This document shows, piece after piece, positions 33,613 to 42,596 of a DNA stretch of 64,000 nt. The notes below the pieces were generated by a model. It saw only the letters and a program-made list of their open reading frames with translations. It ran no database searches and was not told where the DNA came from. The first letter of the stretch is position 1. Each line of letters opens with the position of its first letter. This DNA comes from Paenibacillus allorhizosphaerae (lineage in GTDB: Bacteria > Bacillota > Bacilli > Paenibacillales > NBRC-103111). Made by a program: the position numbers and the translations under genes. The stretch is from positions 124,001 to 188,000 of the forward strand of contig NZ_CAJVCE010000011.1 in the NCBI RefSeq assembly GCF_910594985.1, in the 5' to 3' direction.

Positions 33613-35364
33613 ATGAATGTCGATTTTAAACAATACCGCGATTTGCTGGTAACGTATTTACAGCCCCAGGGTGCCAAAGTGATTGCCTTGGGTGCGATGC
33701 TTCTGTTCGGGACGGCCATATCGCTCGTCAACCCGCAGTTGATCAAAAGCTTTATCGATGCCGCGACATCCGGCCGGTCGTCGTTCCATGCGCTGCTTGG
33801 GCTCGGGCTGTTATTTGTGACGGCGACTTTCGTATCGCAGCTTGTGTCCGTATGTACCGTATATCTCGGCCAAGTCGTCGGGTGGTCCGCTACCAACGCG
33901 CTACGCGTCGACCTGTTGCGCCATTGCTTGCGTCTGGACATGTCGTTTTTCAACAAACGTACGCCGGGTGAACTAATCGAGCGCATCGATGGCGATTGCA
34001 ATAACTTGTTTTCGTTTCTCTCCGGCTTCGTATTTCAACTGCTCAGCAGCGCTATGCTGTTGATCGGCATTATCGGTTTGCTATTCGTCGAGAACTGGCG
34101 GATGGGGATCGCTTTATCGCTTTTTTCAGCCATTTCCATTGTTATACTGATTCGAACCCGAGGCATTGCCATACCGTCAGGACGAAGAGAGCAAGAGGCG
34201 CGAACCCACTTATACGGATTTTTGGAGGAACGTCTTACCGGGATGGCGGACCTAAGGACGAACGGCGGATTTCCGCATATGATGCGAACGTTTTATGAGC
34301 TGCACAGCAGCCGGTTTTTGACCGCGAGAAAAGCTTGGATGGTCGGAAGAATGTCTACATGGGGGATCACGGCCATCCTGATCGCGATTGGAAATATCAT
34401 CACGTTCTCGATCAGTATTTTCCTTTATCAACGAGGGCAAATCACGATCGGGGCGATCTATTTAATGTTTCATTATACGGAAATGCTGTTCCGTCCGTTG
34501 GACCAAATCACTTCGCAGCTTCAAAAACTGCAAAGCACCAGCGTCAGCATCATTCGCTTGAACGAGCTGTACCGGATGCAAAGCGCAGTAGAGGATCAAG
34601 GATGCGCAACGATGGCGTCCGGCCCTGCGGATATCCGCTTTCGGGACGTGTCCTTCTCGTATGGGGATCAAGGCAGCGTGCTCGATCAGGTATCGTTTCA
34701 TCTTGAGCCTAACCAAGTGCTCGGGCTGCTGGGCCGGACCGGAAGCGGCAAAACGACGATGACCCGCCTGCTGTTTCGCATGTACGATCCTTGCTCCGGC
34801 GAAATCCGGTTCAATGGCACGAACTTGAAAGATATTCCACTAGGACTGCTTCAGCAAAAGATCGGGATGGTGACGCAGGAGGTACAATTGTTTCAAGGGA
34901 CGATACGCGATAATTTGAGCTTTTTTGATGCCTCCGTTTCCGATGAGCGCATGTTGGAAGCGATACAAACGCTTGGATTGGACGAATGGTTTCATAGATT
35001 GCCGGACGGACTTGACACTTACATCCGCTCGGGAGGAGAGGGGCTATCCGCGGGAGAGGCGCAGTTGGTCGCCTTCACACGCGTATTGCTGAAAGATCCC
35101 GACCTTGTCATTTTGGACGAGTTTTCGTCGCGGCTGGATTCCTTGACGGAGCAATGGATTCAAGGTGCGCTCAAAAGGCTGCTTTTGAACCGGACGGGAA
35201 TCATCATCGCCCATCGCCTGGCTACCGTACGGCATGTCAATCACATTATGATACTGGACGGAGGCCGCATCGTGGAATACGGCTGCCGGGAAGAGCTTGA
35301 GCAAGATTCGGGTTCGCGTTACTCCCGTCTGCTCCAAACCGGATTGGAGGTGCAGACCGCATGA
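33613..35364 (+). CDS. ABC exporter, half 1 (permease plus ATPase)
   Basis: A 583-residue half-transporter with an N-terminal six-helix domain and a C-terminal ATPase. Walker A is GRTGSGKT, the signature is LSAGE (non-consensus), Walker B is LVILDEFSS with catalytic Glu, and the H-loop is AHR. It pairs with the next gene, whose start overlaps its stop by four bases (ATGA). Such heterodimers export peptides or drugs. See the partner for site asymmetry. Confidence 0.92.
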   Translation: MNVDFKQYRDLLVTYLQPQGAKVIALGAMLLFGTAISLVNPQLIKSFIDAATSGRSSFHALLGLGLLFVTATFVSQLVSVCTVYLGQVVGWSATNALRVDLLRHCLRLDMSFFNKRTPGELIERIDGDCNNLFSFLSGFVFQLLSSAMLLIGIIGLLFVENWRMGIALSLFSAISIVILIRTRGIAIPSGRREQEARTHLYGFLEERLTGMADLRTNGGFPHMMRTFYELHSSRFLTARKAWMVGRMSTWGITAILIAIGNIITFSISIFLYQRGQITIGAIYLMFHYTEMLFRPLDQITSQLQKLQSTSVSIIRLNELYRMQSAVEDQGCATMASGPADIRFRDVSFSYGDQGSVLDQVSFHLEPNQVLGLLGRTGSGKTTMTRLLFRMYDPCSGEIRFNGTNLKDIPLGLLQQKIGMVTQEVQLFQGTIRDNLSFFDASVSDERMLEAIQTLGLDEWFHRLPDGLDTYIRSGGEGLSAGEAQLVAFTRVLLKDPDLVILDEFSSRLDSLTEQWIQGALKRLLLNRTGIIIAHRLATVRHVNHIMILDGGRIVEYGCREELEQDSGSRYSRLLQTGLEVQTA

Positions 35365-37151
35365 ATACGTTCCGTTTCGTTTGGGCGCTCGTTTATTATC
35401 AAAAATGGACTTTTTTGTTCAACATCGTTGCCTTTTCGCTATTTTCCGTGCTCGCTTTGGGAACCGGATACGTCGTTTCGCAAATTTTCGAACGGTTGAA
35501 CGGCAGCGCCGGTATCGGTCTTCATACGAATGCGCTGCTTGCGCTGCTGCTAGGCATTGCCTTGGGACGCATCTTAACGAACGTCATGAGTTTATACAGT
35601 TGGGCTTCCCTCCAGTTCGGCTACTTGGCGCTGCTTCGAAAAAATTTGCTTCACCGATTGTTTCATGCGGAAGTGTCCCGAGCGGACGTGTCTTCCGGCG
35701 ATGCCGTTAACCGGTTTCGGGACGATGCGCAGGCGGTCATCAATTATTTGGAATACTGGATTGACGGCAGCGCGGCACTTGTCTATTCGATCGTTGCAAT
35801 AACGGTGATGTTTCGGATCGATCCGCTCCTTACGCTCGTTATCCTGATTCCTCTTGTTGCCGTGCTCGTGATTACAAAAAAACTGAATACCCGTATTGAA
35901 AAATATTATATCCGTTCCCGAGAATCGACCGGCAAAGTGACGGGATTTATGGGGGAGCTGTTCGGAGCCGTTCAAGCGGTAAAAGTTTCCGCAGCGGAAC
36001 AAGCGGTCGTCCAACGGTTTGCCGCATTGAATGAGCAAAGGAAAAAGGCAGCGGTCGCCAATTCGATGTTTTCGTCGATCATCGATACGATCAACAGCAA
36101 TATTACGAATGTGACGATTGGCGGCATTTTGCTTTTAGCCGCCGGCTCGATGCGCGCAGGCACGTTTACGGTTGGGGATTTCGTGCTGTTTGTGGCGTAT
36201 TTGACGCAAGTATCGCGCTCCATCTCCCATCTCGGATGGTATGTGGCCAATCACAAGACGGTCGAAGCGTCGATTCGCCGTATGACGGAGCTTGTTCCCG
36301 GTACGGAACCGGAGCAACTCGTGCAATACGGTCCGGTGTACATGACCGGACCTTTTCCCGAAGCGGCTCGTGAGGAGAAGACGGAAGCAGATCTTCTGCA
36401 AACGCTTGACGTTAGGGCCATGTCATATACATACCCTAACACGACACGCGGGATTAAGGACGTTCAGCTATCGCTGCGGCGCGGATCTTTCACCGTCGTC
36501 ACCGGACGAATCGGATCAGGAAAAACTACGCTGCTGCAAGTACTGCTCGGACTGCTGCCAATGGATTCGGGAGAAATCACCTGGAACGGCCGGACGATTG
36601 GCCGGCGAAGCGCGTTTTTCGTTCCGCCCCGGTGCGCCTACACCGCGCAAGTTCCCCGATTGTTCAGCGAGTCGCTGCGGGAAAATATGGTTCTGGGGCT
36701 ACCCGTGGACGATGTCACCCTGCATAACGCTTTGCATACGGCAGTAATGGAACGAGATATTGCCGAGATGGAGCGGGGACTGGATACGGTTGTAGGCCCT
36801 AGAGGCGTCAGGCTTTCCGGAGGACAAATCCAGCGGACCGCCATCGCCCGAATGCTCGTGAGGGACGCCGAGCTGCTCGTCTTTGACGATATATCGAGCG
36901 CACTGGACGTCGAGACGGAGCAGCTGCTATGGAACCGTCTTTATGATCGTAACGATCTCACCTGCCTTGTGGTATCGCACCGCCGAACGACGCTGCAGCG
37001 GGCTGATCACATCCTTGTTCTGAAAGACGGCAGGGTGGAAGCACAGGGGTCATTGGAGGAGCTGCTGCAGACAAGCGCGGAAATGCGCGATCTTTGGCAT
37101 GCCCATACAAACAACCAGGCTTGTCCGGACGGTGAGAGAAACCAGACTTAG
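35361..37151 (+). CDS. ABC exporter, half 2 (permease plus ATPase)
   Basis: A 596-residue half-transporter. Walker A GRIGSGKT, signature LSGGQ (consensus), Walker [10 protein letters not shown] where Asp replaces the catalytic Glu, and H-loop SHR. Paired with half 1 this gives one complete ATP site and one degenerate site, as in BmrCD or TM287/288 heterodimers. Translation is coupled through the ATGA overlap. No peptide precursor is seen next to it. Confidence 0.92.
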   Translation: MNTFRFVWALVYYQKWTFLFNIVAFSLFSVLALGTGYVVSQIFERLNGSAGIGLHTNALLALLLGIALGRILTNVMSLYSWASLQFGYLALLRKNLLHRLFHAEVSRADVSSGDAVNRFRDDAQAVINYLEYWIDGSAALVYSIVAITVMFRIDPLLTLVILIPLVAVLVITKKLNTRIEKYYIRSRESTGKVTGFMGELFGAVQAVKVSAAEQAVVQRFAALNEQRKKAAVANSMFSSIIDTINSNITNVTIGGILLLAAGSMRAGTFTVGDFVLFVAYLTQVSRSISHLGWYVANHKTVEASIRRMTELVPGTEPEQLVQYGPVYMTGPFPEAAREEKTEADLLQTLDVRAMSYTYPNTTRGIKDVQLSLRRGSFTVVTGRIGSGKTTLLQVLLGLLPMDSGEITWNGRTIGRRSAFFVPPRCAYTAQVPRLFSESLRENMVLGLPVDDVTLHNALHTAVMERDIAEMERGLDTVVGPRGVRLSGGQIQRTAIARMLVRDAELLVFDDISSALDVETEQLLWNRLYDRNDLTCLVVSHRRTTLQRADHILVLKDGRVEAQGSLEELLQTSAEMRDLWHAHTNNQACPDGERNQT

Positions 37152-37162
37152 GACGCTACGGC

Positions 37163-37194
37163 AAAAAAAAGGAGCAGTTTTTGCGCTGCTCCTC
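37163..37194 (-). terminator. Terminator, strongest on the minus strand
   Basis: GGAGCAG (37171-37177) pairs with CTGCTCC (37186-37192). Eight A on the left make a good T-run only for minus-strand transcripts; on the plus strand the tail is weak. Confidence 0.65.
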
Positions 37195-37205
37195 CTTACA
37201 ACATA

Positions 37206-37478
37206 TTATCGAGAACGTTGCAATAACATGAACCCGCTAATGCTAGACGTATTTTTCTGAAATACCACTTTGAAACCGATATCATGGTCTAATAAGCAGG
37301 CTAAGGCATTTTTAACCAGTCCATTGGTTCTCAACGTAAACCTGCAAGGCTGGGCGCTGCCAATCACGCGAGTCGCGGTGATTCTGCGTGGGGAACCGAG
37401 AACCAAGGGGCTTCTTGTCCAACTGATCAATATGAAATCAGGCTGACGAACAGCTTTTACACGAGCTATTCCAATCAC
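37206..37478 (-). CDS. Doubtful small ORF
   Basis: A 90-residue frame starting with GTG, preceded by GGAAACGAG. Its sequence (LGSPRRITATRVIGSAQPCRFTLRTNG...) matches no family I know. The only support is a minus-strand terminator placed directly after it. It lies in a 660-base stretch with no other gene except the cre/promoter region near its right end, and may be a gene remnant. Confidence 0.3.
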   Translation of the reverse strand: MIGIARVKAVRQPDFILISWTRSPLVLGSPRRITATRVIGSAQPCRFTLRTNGLVKNALACLLDHDIGFKVVFQKNTSSISGFMLLQRSR

Positions 37479-37761
37479 CTCGTTTCCATTGTAAGATACT
37501 GTATATAAAATGCTCTGAAGATTTAATACGTGCTAGACAAAGAGCGCAATAGTAGGATTCTCTATGAAACTTTCTTGAACGAAAATGAAATAAACCGGAA
37601 AGTTCAAATGTAAAGGTAACACATGAAGATGACTGCAATGGCAATCGGGCTTGTTCATCCAACGCTATGAAAACTAGAAAGACCGGTTTTCATTTTGATC
37701 ATATTGGTCTTGGCTGCAGGGATGGCGGAATGATCAGGCCGTGGTTATAATATAAATGAAT

Positions 37762-37776
37762 TTGAAAGCGCTAACA
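37762..37776 (+). promoter_or_regulatory. cre site
   Basis: TTGAAAGCGCTAACA fits the cre consensus WTGNAANCGNWNNCW at every position. A TATAAT box is about ten bases upstream (37745-37750), so CcpA binding here would repress the DUF485-symporter operon. Confidence 0.75.
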
Positions 37777-37812
37777 TATTGATTGAGAATTTGAGAACAA
37801 TGGAGGGAGATT

Positions 37813-38115
37813 ATGAAAGCCAAAGCGTGGAGTTACGCTTCGATTGCCCGTTCTACCTCATTTCAGCGGTTAATGGCACGCAAAAAACGGTTTTTGCTGC
37901 CGATGTCCGTGTTTTTTTTCGCGTACTACTTTGCGCTTCCGATTTTGACTTCGTACACAATAATCCTGAATACGCCGGCTATCGGACCGATCAGTTGGGC
38001 CTGGGTATTCGCATTTTCCCAATTCATCATGACTTGGGCGCTCTGCATGATTTACTCCAGCAAATCCAAAGCATACGATGCCATGATTGAAGACATCCGC
38101 AAAGAGCTGAACTAA
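37813..38115 (+). CDS. DUF485 small membrane protein
   Basis: A 100-residue protein with two membrane helices (about residues 28-50 and 62-82) of the DUF485/YjcH family. These small proteins are encoded with acetate-type sodium symporters and presumably help them. GGAGGGAG precedes the ATG. The symporter gene follows after 28 bases. Confidence 0.9.
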   Translation: MKAKAWSYASIARSTSFQRLMARKKRFLLPMSVFFFAYYFALPILTSYTIILNTPAIGPISWAWVFAFSQFIMTWALCMIYSSKSKAYDAMIEDIRKELN

Positions 38116-38143
38116 CCATAACGATTCCACCGGAGGGATTGCG

Positions 38144-39697
38144 ATGAATTTAACGGCCTTCATACTTTTTCTTGCGATTGTCGGAATGACACTGGTGATT
38201 ACTTATTTTGCAGCGAAAAAAACCAACTCCACCAGCGAGTTTTATACGGCGGGCGGGGGGTTGACCGGCTGGCAGAACGGCTTGGCCATTGCGGGCGATT
38301 ACATGTCGGCGGCGTCGTTTCTCGGGATTGCGGGGACGATCGCTTTGGCGGGATTTGACGGATTTTTTTACAGCATCGGCTTTCTGGTCGCCTATCTTGT
38401 TGTGCTGTATTTGGTTGCTGAGCCTCTGCGGAATCTCGGTAAATATACGATGGCCGATATGATTGCGGCTCGTTACGACAATAAAAAAGTGCGCGGCGTC
38501 GCGGCGTTGAATACGATTGTGATCTCCATCTTTTATATGATTGCGCAGCTCGTCGGGGCCGGTTCGCTGATCAAGCTGCTGCTCGGTCTCGATTATACCA
38601 CCTCGGTCCTGATCGTCGGCGTGCTGATGACCGTGTATGTCGTCTTCGGCGGAATGCGCGCTACATCTTGGGTTCAGATCATCAAAGCGATTTTGTTGAT
38701 GGCCGGTACGCTGATTGTTTCGCTCATTGTATTCGGCAAATTCCATTTTAGCTTGACGGACATGTTCGAACAGATGAAAGCGGCGACGCCGCTGAAGGAA
38801 ACGTTCCTTAACCCGGGCAACAAATACAAAATTCCGCTCGATACGCTGTCGCTTAATCTTGCGCTTGTGCTCGGTACGGCCGGATTGCCGCATATTTTGA
38901 TCCGTTTCTTTACGGTAAAAGATGCGCCGACGGCAAGAAGCTCGGTTGTGCACGCGACATGGCTGATCGGAATATTTTACGTGATGACCGTTTTCCTGGG
39001 CTTTGGCGCGGCTGCATTCGTCGGTTACGATGCTATTATGGCTGCGGACAAAGGGGGCAACATGGCTGCGCCGCTGCTCGCCAAGGCGCTTGGCGGCGAT
39101 TTCTTCTTCGCCTTTATATCCGCCGTAGCTTTTGCCACCATTCTTGCCGTGGTCACCGGACTCGTACTGTCGGCGGCGTCCGCGTTCGCCCATGACTTCT
39201 ACACTCATATTATTCGCCGCGGCGATGCCGGGGAGAAAGAGCAGATGAAAGTGGCGCGCTGGGCCTCCGTAGGAGTAGCCGTGCTGTCGATTTTGCTATC
39301 TTTGTTTGCGCAAAAGCTCAACGTGGCTTTTCTTGTCAGCGTGGCTTTCGCCATCGCAGCCAGCGCCAATCTTCCCGTGATTCTGTTCACGATTTTCTGG
39401 CGCCGCTTCAATACCACGGGGGCCATCGTCGGGATGCTGACCGGTCTCATCTCCGCTATTATTCTTGTGGTGCTGAGCCCGAGCGTGTGGAGTCCGGAAG
39501 CAGGCAAGGCGATCCTTGTCGGCCATCCGCTGTTCCCGCTCGCGAATCCGGGCATCGTCTCGATCCCGCTTGGATTTATCGGCGCGATGATCGGTACGCT
39601 GCTCACCTCCGGCAAAAACGTACCCGCGGCGGCTTCCGAGAAGTTCGACGAGATTCTCGTTCGGGCCAACACCGGCATCAGACCGTCGGGAGAATAA
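38144..39697 (+). CDS. Solute:Na+ symporter, acetate/monocarboxylate (ActP/YwcA) type
   Basis: A 517-residue SSS-family transporter with about 13 helices. The start FFAAKKTNSTSEFYTAGGGL and GLAIAGDYMSAASFLGIAG fit ActP-like permeases that take up acetate or other short carboxylates with sodium. It is co-transcribed with the DUF485 gene, as in B. subtilis ywcB-ywcA, and both lie behind a perfect cre site, so use of these acids is likely repressed by glucose. Confidence 0.92.
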   Translation: MNLTAFILFLAIVGMTLVITYFAAKKTNSTSEFYTAGGGLTGWQNGLAIAGDYMSAASFLGIAGTIALAGFDGFFYSIGFLVAYLVVLYLVAEPLRNLGKYTMADMIAARYDNKKVRGVAALNTIVISIFYMIAQLVGAGSLIKLLLGLDYTTSVLIVGVLMTVYVVFGGMRATSWVQIIKAILLMAGTLIVSLIVFGKFHFSLTDMFEQMKAATPLKETFLNPGNKYKIPLDTLSLNLALVLGTAGLPHILIRFFTVKDAPTARSSVVHATWLIGIFYVMTVFLGFGAAAFVGYDAIMAADKGGNMAAPLLAKALGGDFFFAFISAVAFATILAVVTGLVLSAASAFAHDFYTHIIRRGDAGEKEQMKVARWASVGVAVLSILLSLFAQKLNVAFLVSVAFAIAASANLPVILFTIFWRRFNTTGAIVGMLTGLISAIILVVLSPSVWSPEAGKAILVGHPLFPLANPGIVSIPLGFIGAMIGTLLTSGKNVPAAASEKFDEILVRANTGIRPSGE

Positions 39698-39765
39698 ATA
39701 GATAGAAAACTTGGAGTTCGTTTTGCGGAGCTATAAATGGGAGCCTGCCCTCTGGCGCAGGCTTC

Positions 39766-39807
39766 AAAGTGTCGATTAAAGTCTCTCAGACTTTTCGGCA
39801 CTTTTTA
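39766..39807 (+). terminator. Terminator after the symporter
   Basis: AAAGTGtCGA..AAAGTCT pairs with AGACTTTtCGgCACTTT, followed by TTTTTATTTT. A smaller GCCTGC/GCAGGC hairpin (39743-39762) lies just upstream. Confidence 0.82.
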
Positions 39808-39904
39808 TTTTTTTATATGGAGGCTCGTATCTCATAGTGTTAGTCCTCACTTTTACTGATCGTACAAAACAACGGGAGTTTTCAATAATCTAAAGGCCGA
39901 CTAT

Positions 39905-40570
39905 CTAACAATCTCCTGCCTCGCGAAGGTGATATACGGTTGCTCGCTTGTGATAAGGAGGAATGAAAAACGAACCTTCTTTTACAAAGCGTTTCATCCA
40001 TTCGGCAGCCGTACTATTGCAGATGCCAAATTCCACCGCTACTTCTCCGGGCTTGATTTTACCGTTGCGGCGGTTTGCCATTTGAATGACAAGCTTTTTC
40101 CTTTGAAGCCATATATCCGCCGCATGGACCGTCAGCGCTCCATGATCAATCGTCCACCAGTGACCGATGGCCTGCATAATTTGCCTTTGGCATAATTGAG
40201 GGCGCTTCTCAACTTGACGTGCCGAAAAACGAAGCAGCAGCCAACCGTACAAAATGAGGTCGTTTTGCCGCATCAAATGGTCGTCAAATTCGCCCGAAGA
40301 TATGTCTCGGGCATGTGTGGTGAAGCCGTCGATTTCGATAATGAGCCTCATTCCGTTTTTCACGAACACGAAATCGGCAAAACGTATGCCACCTTTGAAA
40401 TCCTTAAAAGGATATTCTGCTTTTAATCCGTCGTAGTTGTGCTGAAAGGCAGGGCCCCACACTTCTTGCAGAAAGACGAGCTCCGCTCTCCCGAGTTGAT
40501 TGCGAAATGAACCGTTTTGCTGAGCTTCGCGCTCAAAATTGCCGATAAACCGCTTCAGATTCGTATGCAT
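39905..40570 (-). CDS. DUF559-type nuclease-like protein with C-terminal HTH
   Basis: A 221-residue protein. The core FADFVFVKNGMRLIIEIDG carries the Asp and Glu spacing of PD-(D/E)xK/DUF559 (Vsr-like) nucleases, followed by THARD and RQNDLILYGWLLLRFSARQV. The last ~60 residues (GKIKPGEVAVEFGICNSTAAEWMKRF) look like a helix-turn-helix. The ATG at 40570 follows GGAGGG; the open frame extends to 40648. Its role is not known; repair or mobile-element functions are possible. The neighbouring gene-poor region is unusual. Confidence 0.8.
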   Translation of the reverse strand: MHTNLKRFIGNFEREAQQNGSFRNQLGRAELVFLQEVWGPAFQHNYDGLKAEYPFKDFKGGIRFADFVFVKNGMRLIIEIDGFTTHARDISSGEFDDHLMRQNDLILYGWLLLRFSARQVEKRPQLCQRQIMQAIGHWWTIDHGALTVHAADIWLQRKKLVIQMANRRNGKIKPGEVAVEFGICNSTAAEWMKRFVKEGSFFIPPYHKRATVYHLREAGDC

Positions 40571-41015
40571 TGCACCCTCCATTTCTTCACGTGAACACAA
40601 AAAACACCCAATACGCAGAACAAATTCTGCATACGGGGTGTGCTTCACTCCGGTTGATGATTTGGTTTTGAGGTAAGGCTGCTTTACCGCACGATTGTGG
40701 TTATGATTGTACGGCAGTTTATGCGGATTTGCAAGCTCTTTCGTGTGTTGACGTTTGGATATCGATTCATTTGCATGAGTCCCCGAAATGAGGAGTAAGT
40801 TGAGTTAATCAAATTAAAAACACGCTTTCTCGGTATCCCTTAATAGCGGCAACTGACCCGCAATGAGACGCGCAAGAAGGAAGCGGATTTGCGAGCGCAG
40901 CAGTTGCAAATGAGAACGCGTTACACCGACGAAATATTAATAACACCATCCATCACGATAAAAATTTAGTAACGCCAGATGAAGATGCACAAAAGGGCAG
41001 CTATCAGGGAAAATC

Positions 41016-41216
41016 GAACTGTTACTAGCCCTGTACGAACTAACTTCGGCACCAAGATAGGTAGAATTGCGAAATAATAAGGCAAAGCGAACTATTCAGA
41101 GGGTAATGGCTTTGAATAATGGTATTTTGCCAACTATTCAGTCAATTGCGTTGAAATGAGGCGAATTTAGTACGAATTGGGCAATTATTAGTTGCTATTT
41201 TCCTGATGAGTTGAAG
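41016..41216 (+). repeat. Direct repeat copy 1
   Basis: About 200 bases, roughly 85-95% identical by eye to 41331-41532. The best conserved part begins GTAGAATTGCGAAATAATAA at 41061. It contains two internal copies of AACTATTCAG. Confidence 0.9.
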
Positions 41217-41330
41217 TGTCTCTGACAGGTCTATTTTACGTCCCTAATCCGTGAAGACGGGTGGAGGAAACAGTACCCTAAGCAATTTTTACCGGAAAAT
41301 ACACGAAAAGGTTGGCTAGAATGGAGAACT

Positions 41331-41532
41331 GAACTATTAATAGCCTTATGCTCACTAATTTCGGCACATGATAGGTAGAATTGCGAAATAATAAGGCATA
41401 GTGAACTATTCAGAGGGCAATGGCTTTGAATAATGGTCTTTTGCCAACTATTCAGTCAATTGCGTCGAAATGAGGCGAATTTAGTACGAATTGGGCAATT
41501 ATTTAGTTGCTATTTGCCCGATGAGTTGAAAG
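41331..41532 (+). repeat. Direct repeat copy 2
   Basis: The second copy, offset by 314-315 bases from copy 1 (one extra T near its end). The matching start is GTAGAATTGCGAAATAATAA at 41375. Confidence 0.9.
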
Positions 41533-41843
41533 AGTCTCGTGCTCAGGCCAACGCCGCCTCGCCGCCGTGGTGGCCGACGCAGTGTGCATTCGCGCGGCTC
41601 CATGCCACCGCGCCGTTTCCGCCGCTCTTCCTCCGTCCGCATAGCCGCTATCGTACGTACTACCGTCATCTTGCTGTTCCCACACGAAACTACTACGGAT
41701 TACGCACCACCTACCAATTGTACATAAATCGTTCACGATTCCGCTTCAATCGGTGTGATTTTGATCATAGTGGCGAGGAGCGCACTTTTCTACAATGAGC
41801 ACATGAAGAACAAACACCCTGCGTGCAGAGGGAGGCAGCGACA

Positions 41844-42017
41844 ATGGCAAAACCGCAACAAACGAATGCAGTGCCCGAGAACAGGCCGTCCCGACCCGAT
41901 CAAGGACATCAACACGACCAAAACCTCAGCGGAACTTTTGTTTCCGTCATGATATTGGGCGCGTTTCTATTAGTAACGTGGGTCGGCGTATTTTTACTGT
42001 TTCTGTCGAGAGGCTAA
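41844..42017 (+). CDS. Cytochrome c oxidase subunit IIa (ba3 type)
   Basis: A 57-residue single-helix protein (helix about residues 34-55, FVSVMILGAFLLVTWVGVFLLFL) of the small IIa subunit kind found in ba3 oxidases. It supplies the helix missing from the short subunit II. GGGAGG before the ATG at 41844 fixes the start. The genes for subunits II and I follow on the same strand, 38 and 70 bases apart, forming one operon. Confidence 0.82.
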   Translation: MAKPQQTNAVPENRPSRPDQGHQHDQNLSGTFVSVMILGAFLLVTWVGVFLLFLSRG

Positions 42018-42055
42018 GCGCACAAAGAGAGAAATATTCGAGGGGATGAAGGCAA

Positions 42056-42526
42056 ATGCATATTCATCGGTTAGAAAAGATCTGGTTAATATTCGGCATT
42101 GCGATGCTTTTCGCGTTTTTGGCCGTGGTGGGCGTCGGCGCCTTCGCAATGGGCATGCAGCCGCCCGGCGATCACCGGCACATGGTAAACCCGGAGACGG
42201 TCGATCAAGTGGCGCCGTTCAACCAACCGGGGCTGCGAAAGATCGGCGAGAACGAATACGAGGCTTACATGCTCGCTTTCGCCTTCGGCTATGCGCCGGA
42301 AAAGATGGAGATTCCGCTCGGGGCTACGGTTCATTTTTATGTAACAAGCAAAGATGTGGTACACGGTTTCCAAATTCCCGGCACGAATATCAACATGATG
42401 GTCGTCCCGGGCGAAGTCAACCATTTGACGTATAAATTCGATAAAGCCGGAAATTTTCTCATTTTGTGCAACGAGTACTGCGGCGTGGCCCACGAAATGA
42501 TGATGACTACGCTGATCGTGAAATAA
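42056..42526 (+). CDS. Cytochrome c oxidase subunit II (ba3 type)
   Basis: A 156-residue protein with one N-terminal helix (about 10-33) and a cupredoxin domain outside. The CuA ligands are all visible: His103, Cys138, Glu140, Cys142, His146 and a Met at 148-150. It takes electrons from cytochrome c and passes them to subunit I. The short form with a separate IIa subunit is typical of ba3 oxidases. Confidence 0.93.
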   Translation: MHIHRLEKIWLIFGIAMLFAFLAVVGVGAFAMGMQPPGDHRHMVNPETVDQVAPFNQPGLRKIGENEYEAYMLAFAFGYAPEKMEIPLGATVHFYVTSKDVVHGFQIPGTNINMMVVPGEVNHLTYKFDKAGNFLILCNEYCGVAHEMMMTTLIVK

Positions 42527-42596
42527 CGCCGAATGGCCGGCTGCGAACGTGATGCGGGACGGAAAGTAATGTTTTTCACAAAGGAGTGTCTAAATT

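Larger units (their letters stand above)
40571..41843. other. Gene-poor region with direct repeats
   Basis: About 1.27 kb with no supportable gene. From about 40790 to 41530 it is visibly more AT-rich than the rest and holds two ~200-bp copies of one sequence (41016-41216, 41331-41532). From 41535 to 41740 it turns GC-rich. A hairpin (40604-40640, CACCC..GCAGAA with TTCTGC..GGGTG) lies ahead of the nuclease gene. The short frames here lack ribosome binding sites or overlap the repeat. Confidence 0.6.

Noticed and set aside
39743..39762. GCCTGC/GCAGGC hairpin as main terminator
   Set aside because: No T-run follows; the hairpin at 39766-39807 is the better terminator.
41503..41736. 77-residue minus-strand frame
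   Set aside because: It overlaps the repeat end and has no family match or clear start signal.
41433..41798. 121-residue plus-strand frame
   Set aside because: It starts inside the direct repeat, crosses from AT-rich to GC-rich DNA, lacks a ribosome site and matches no family.
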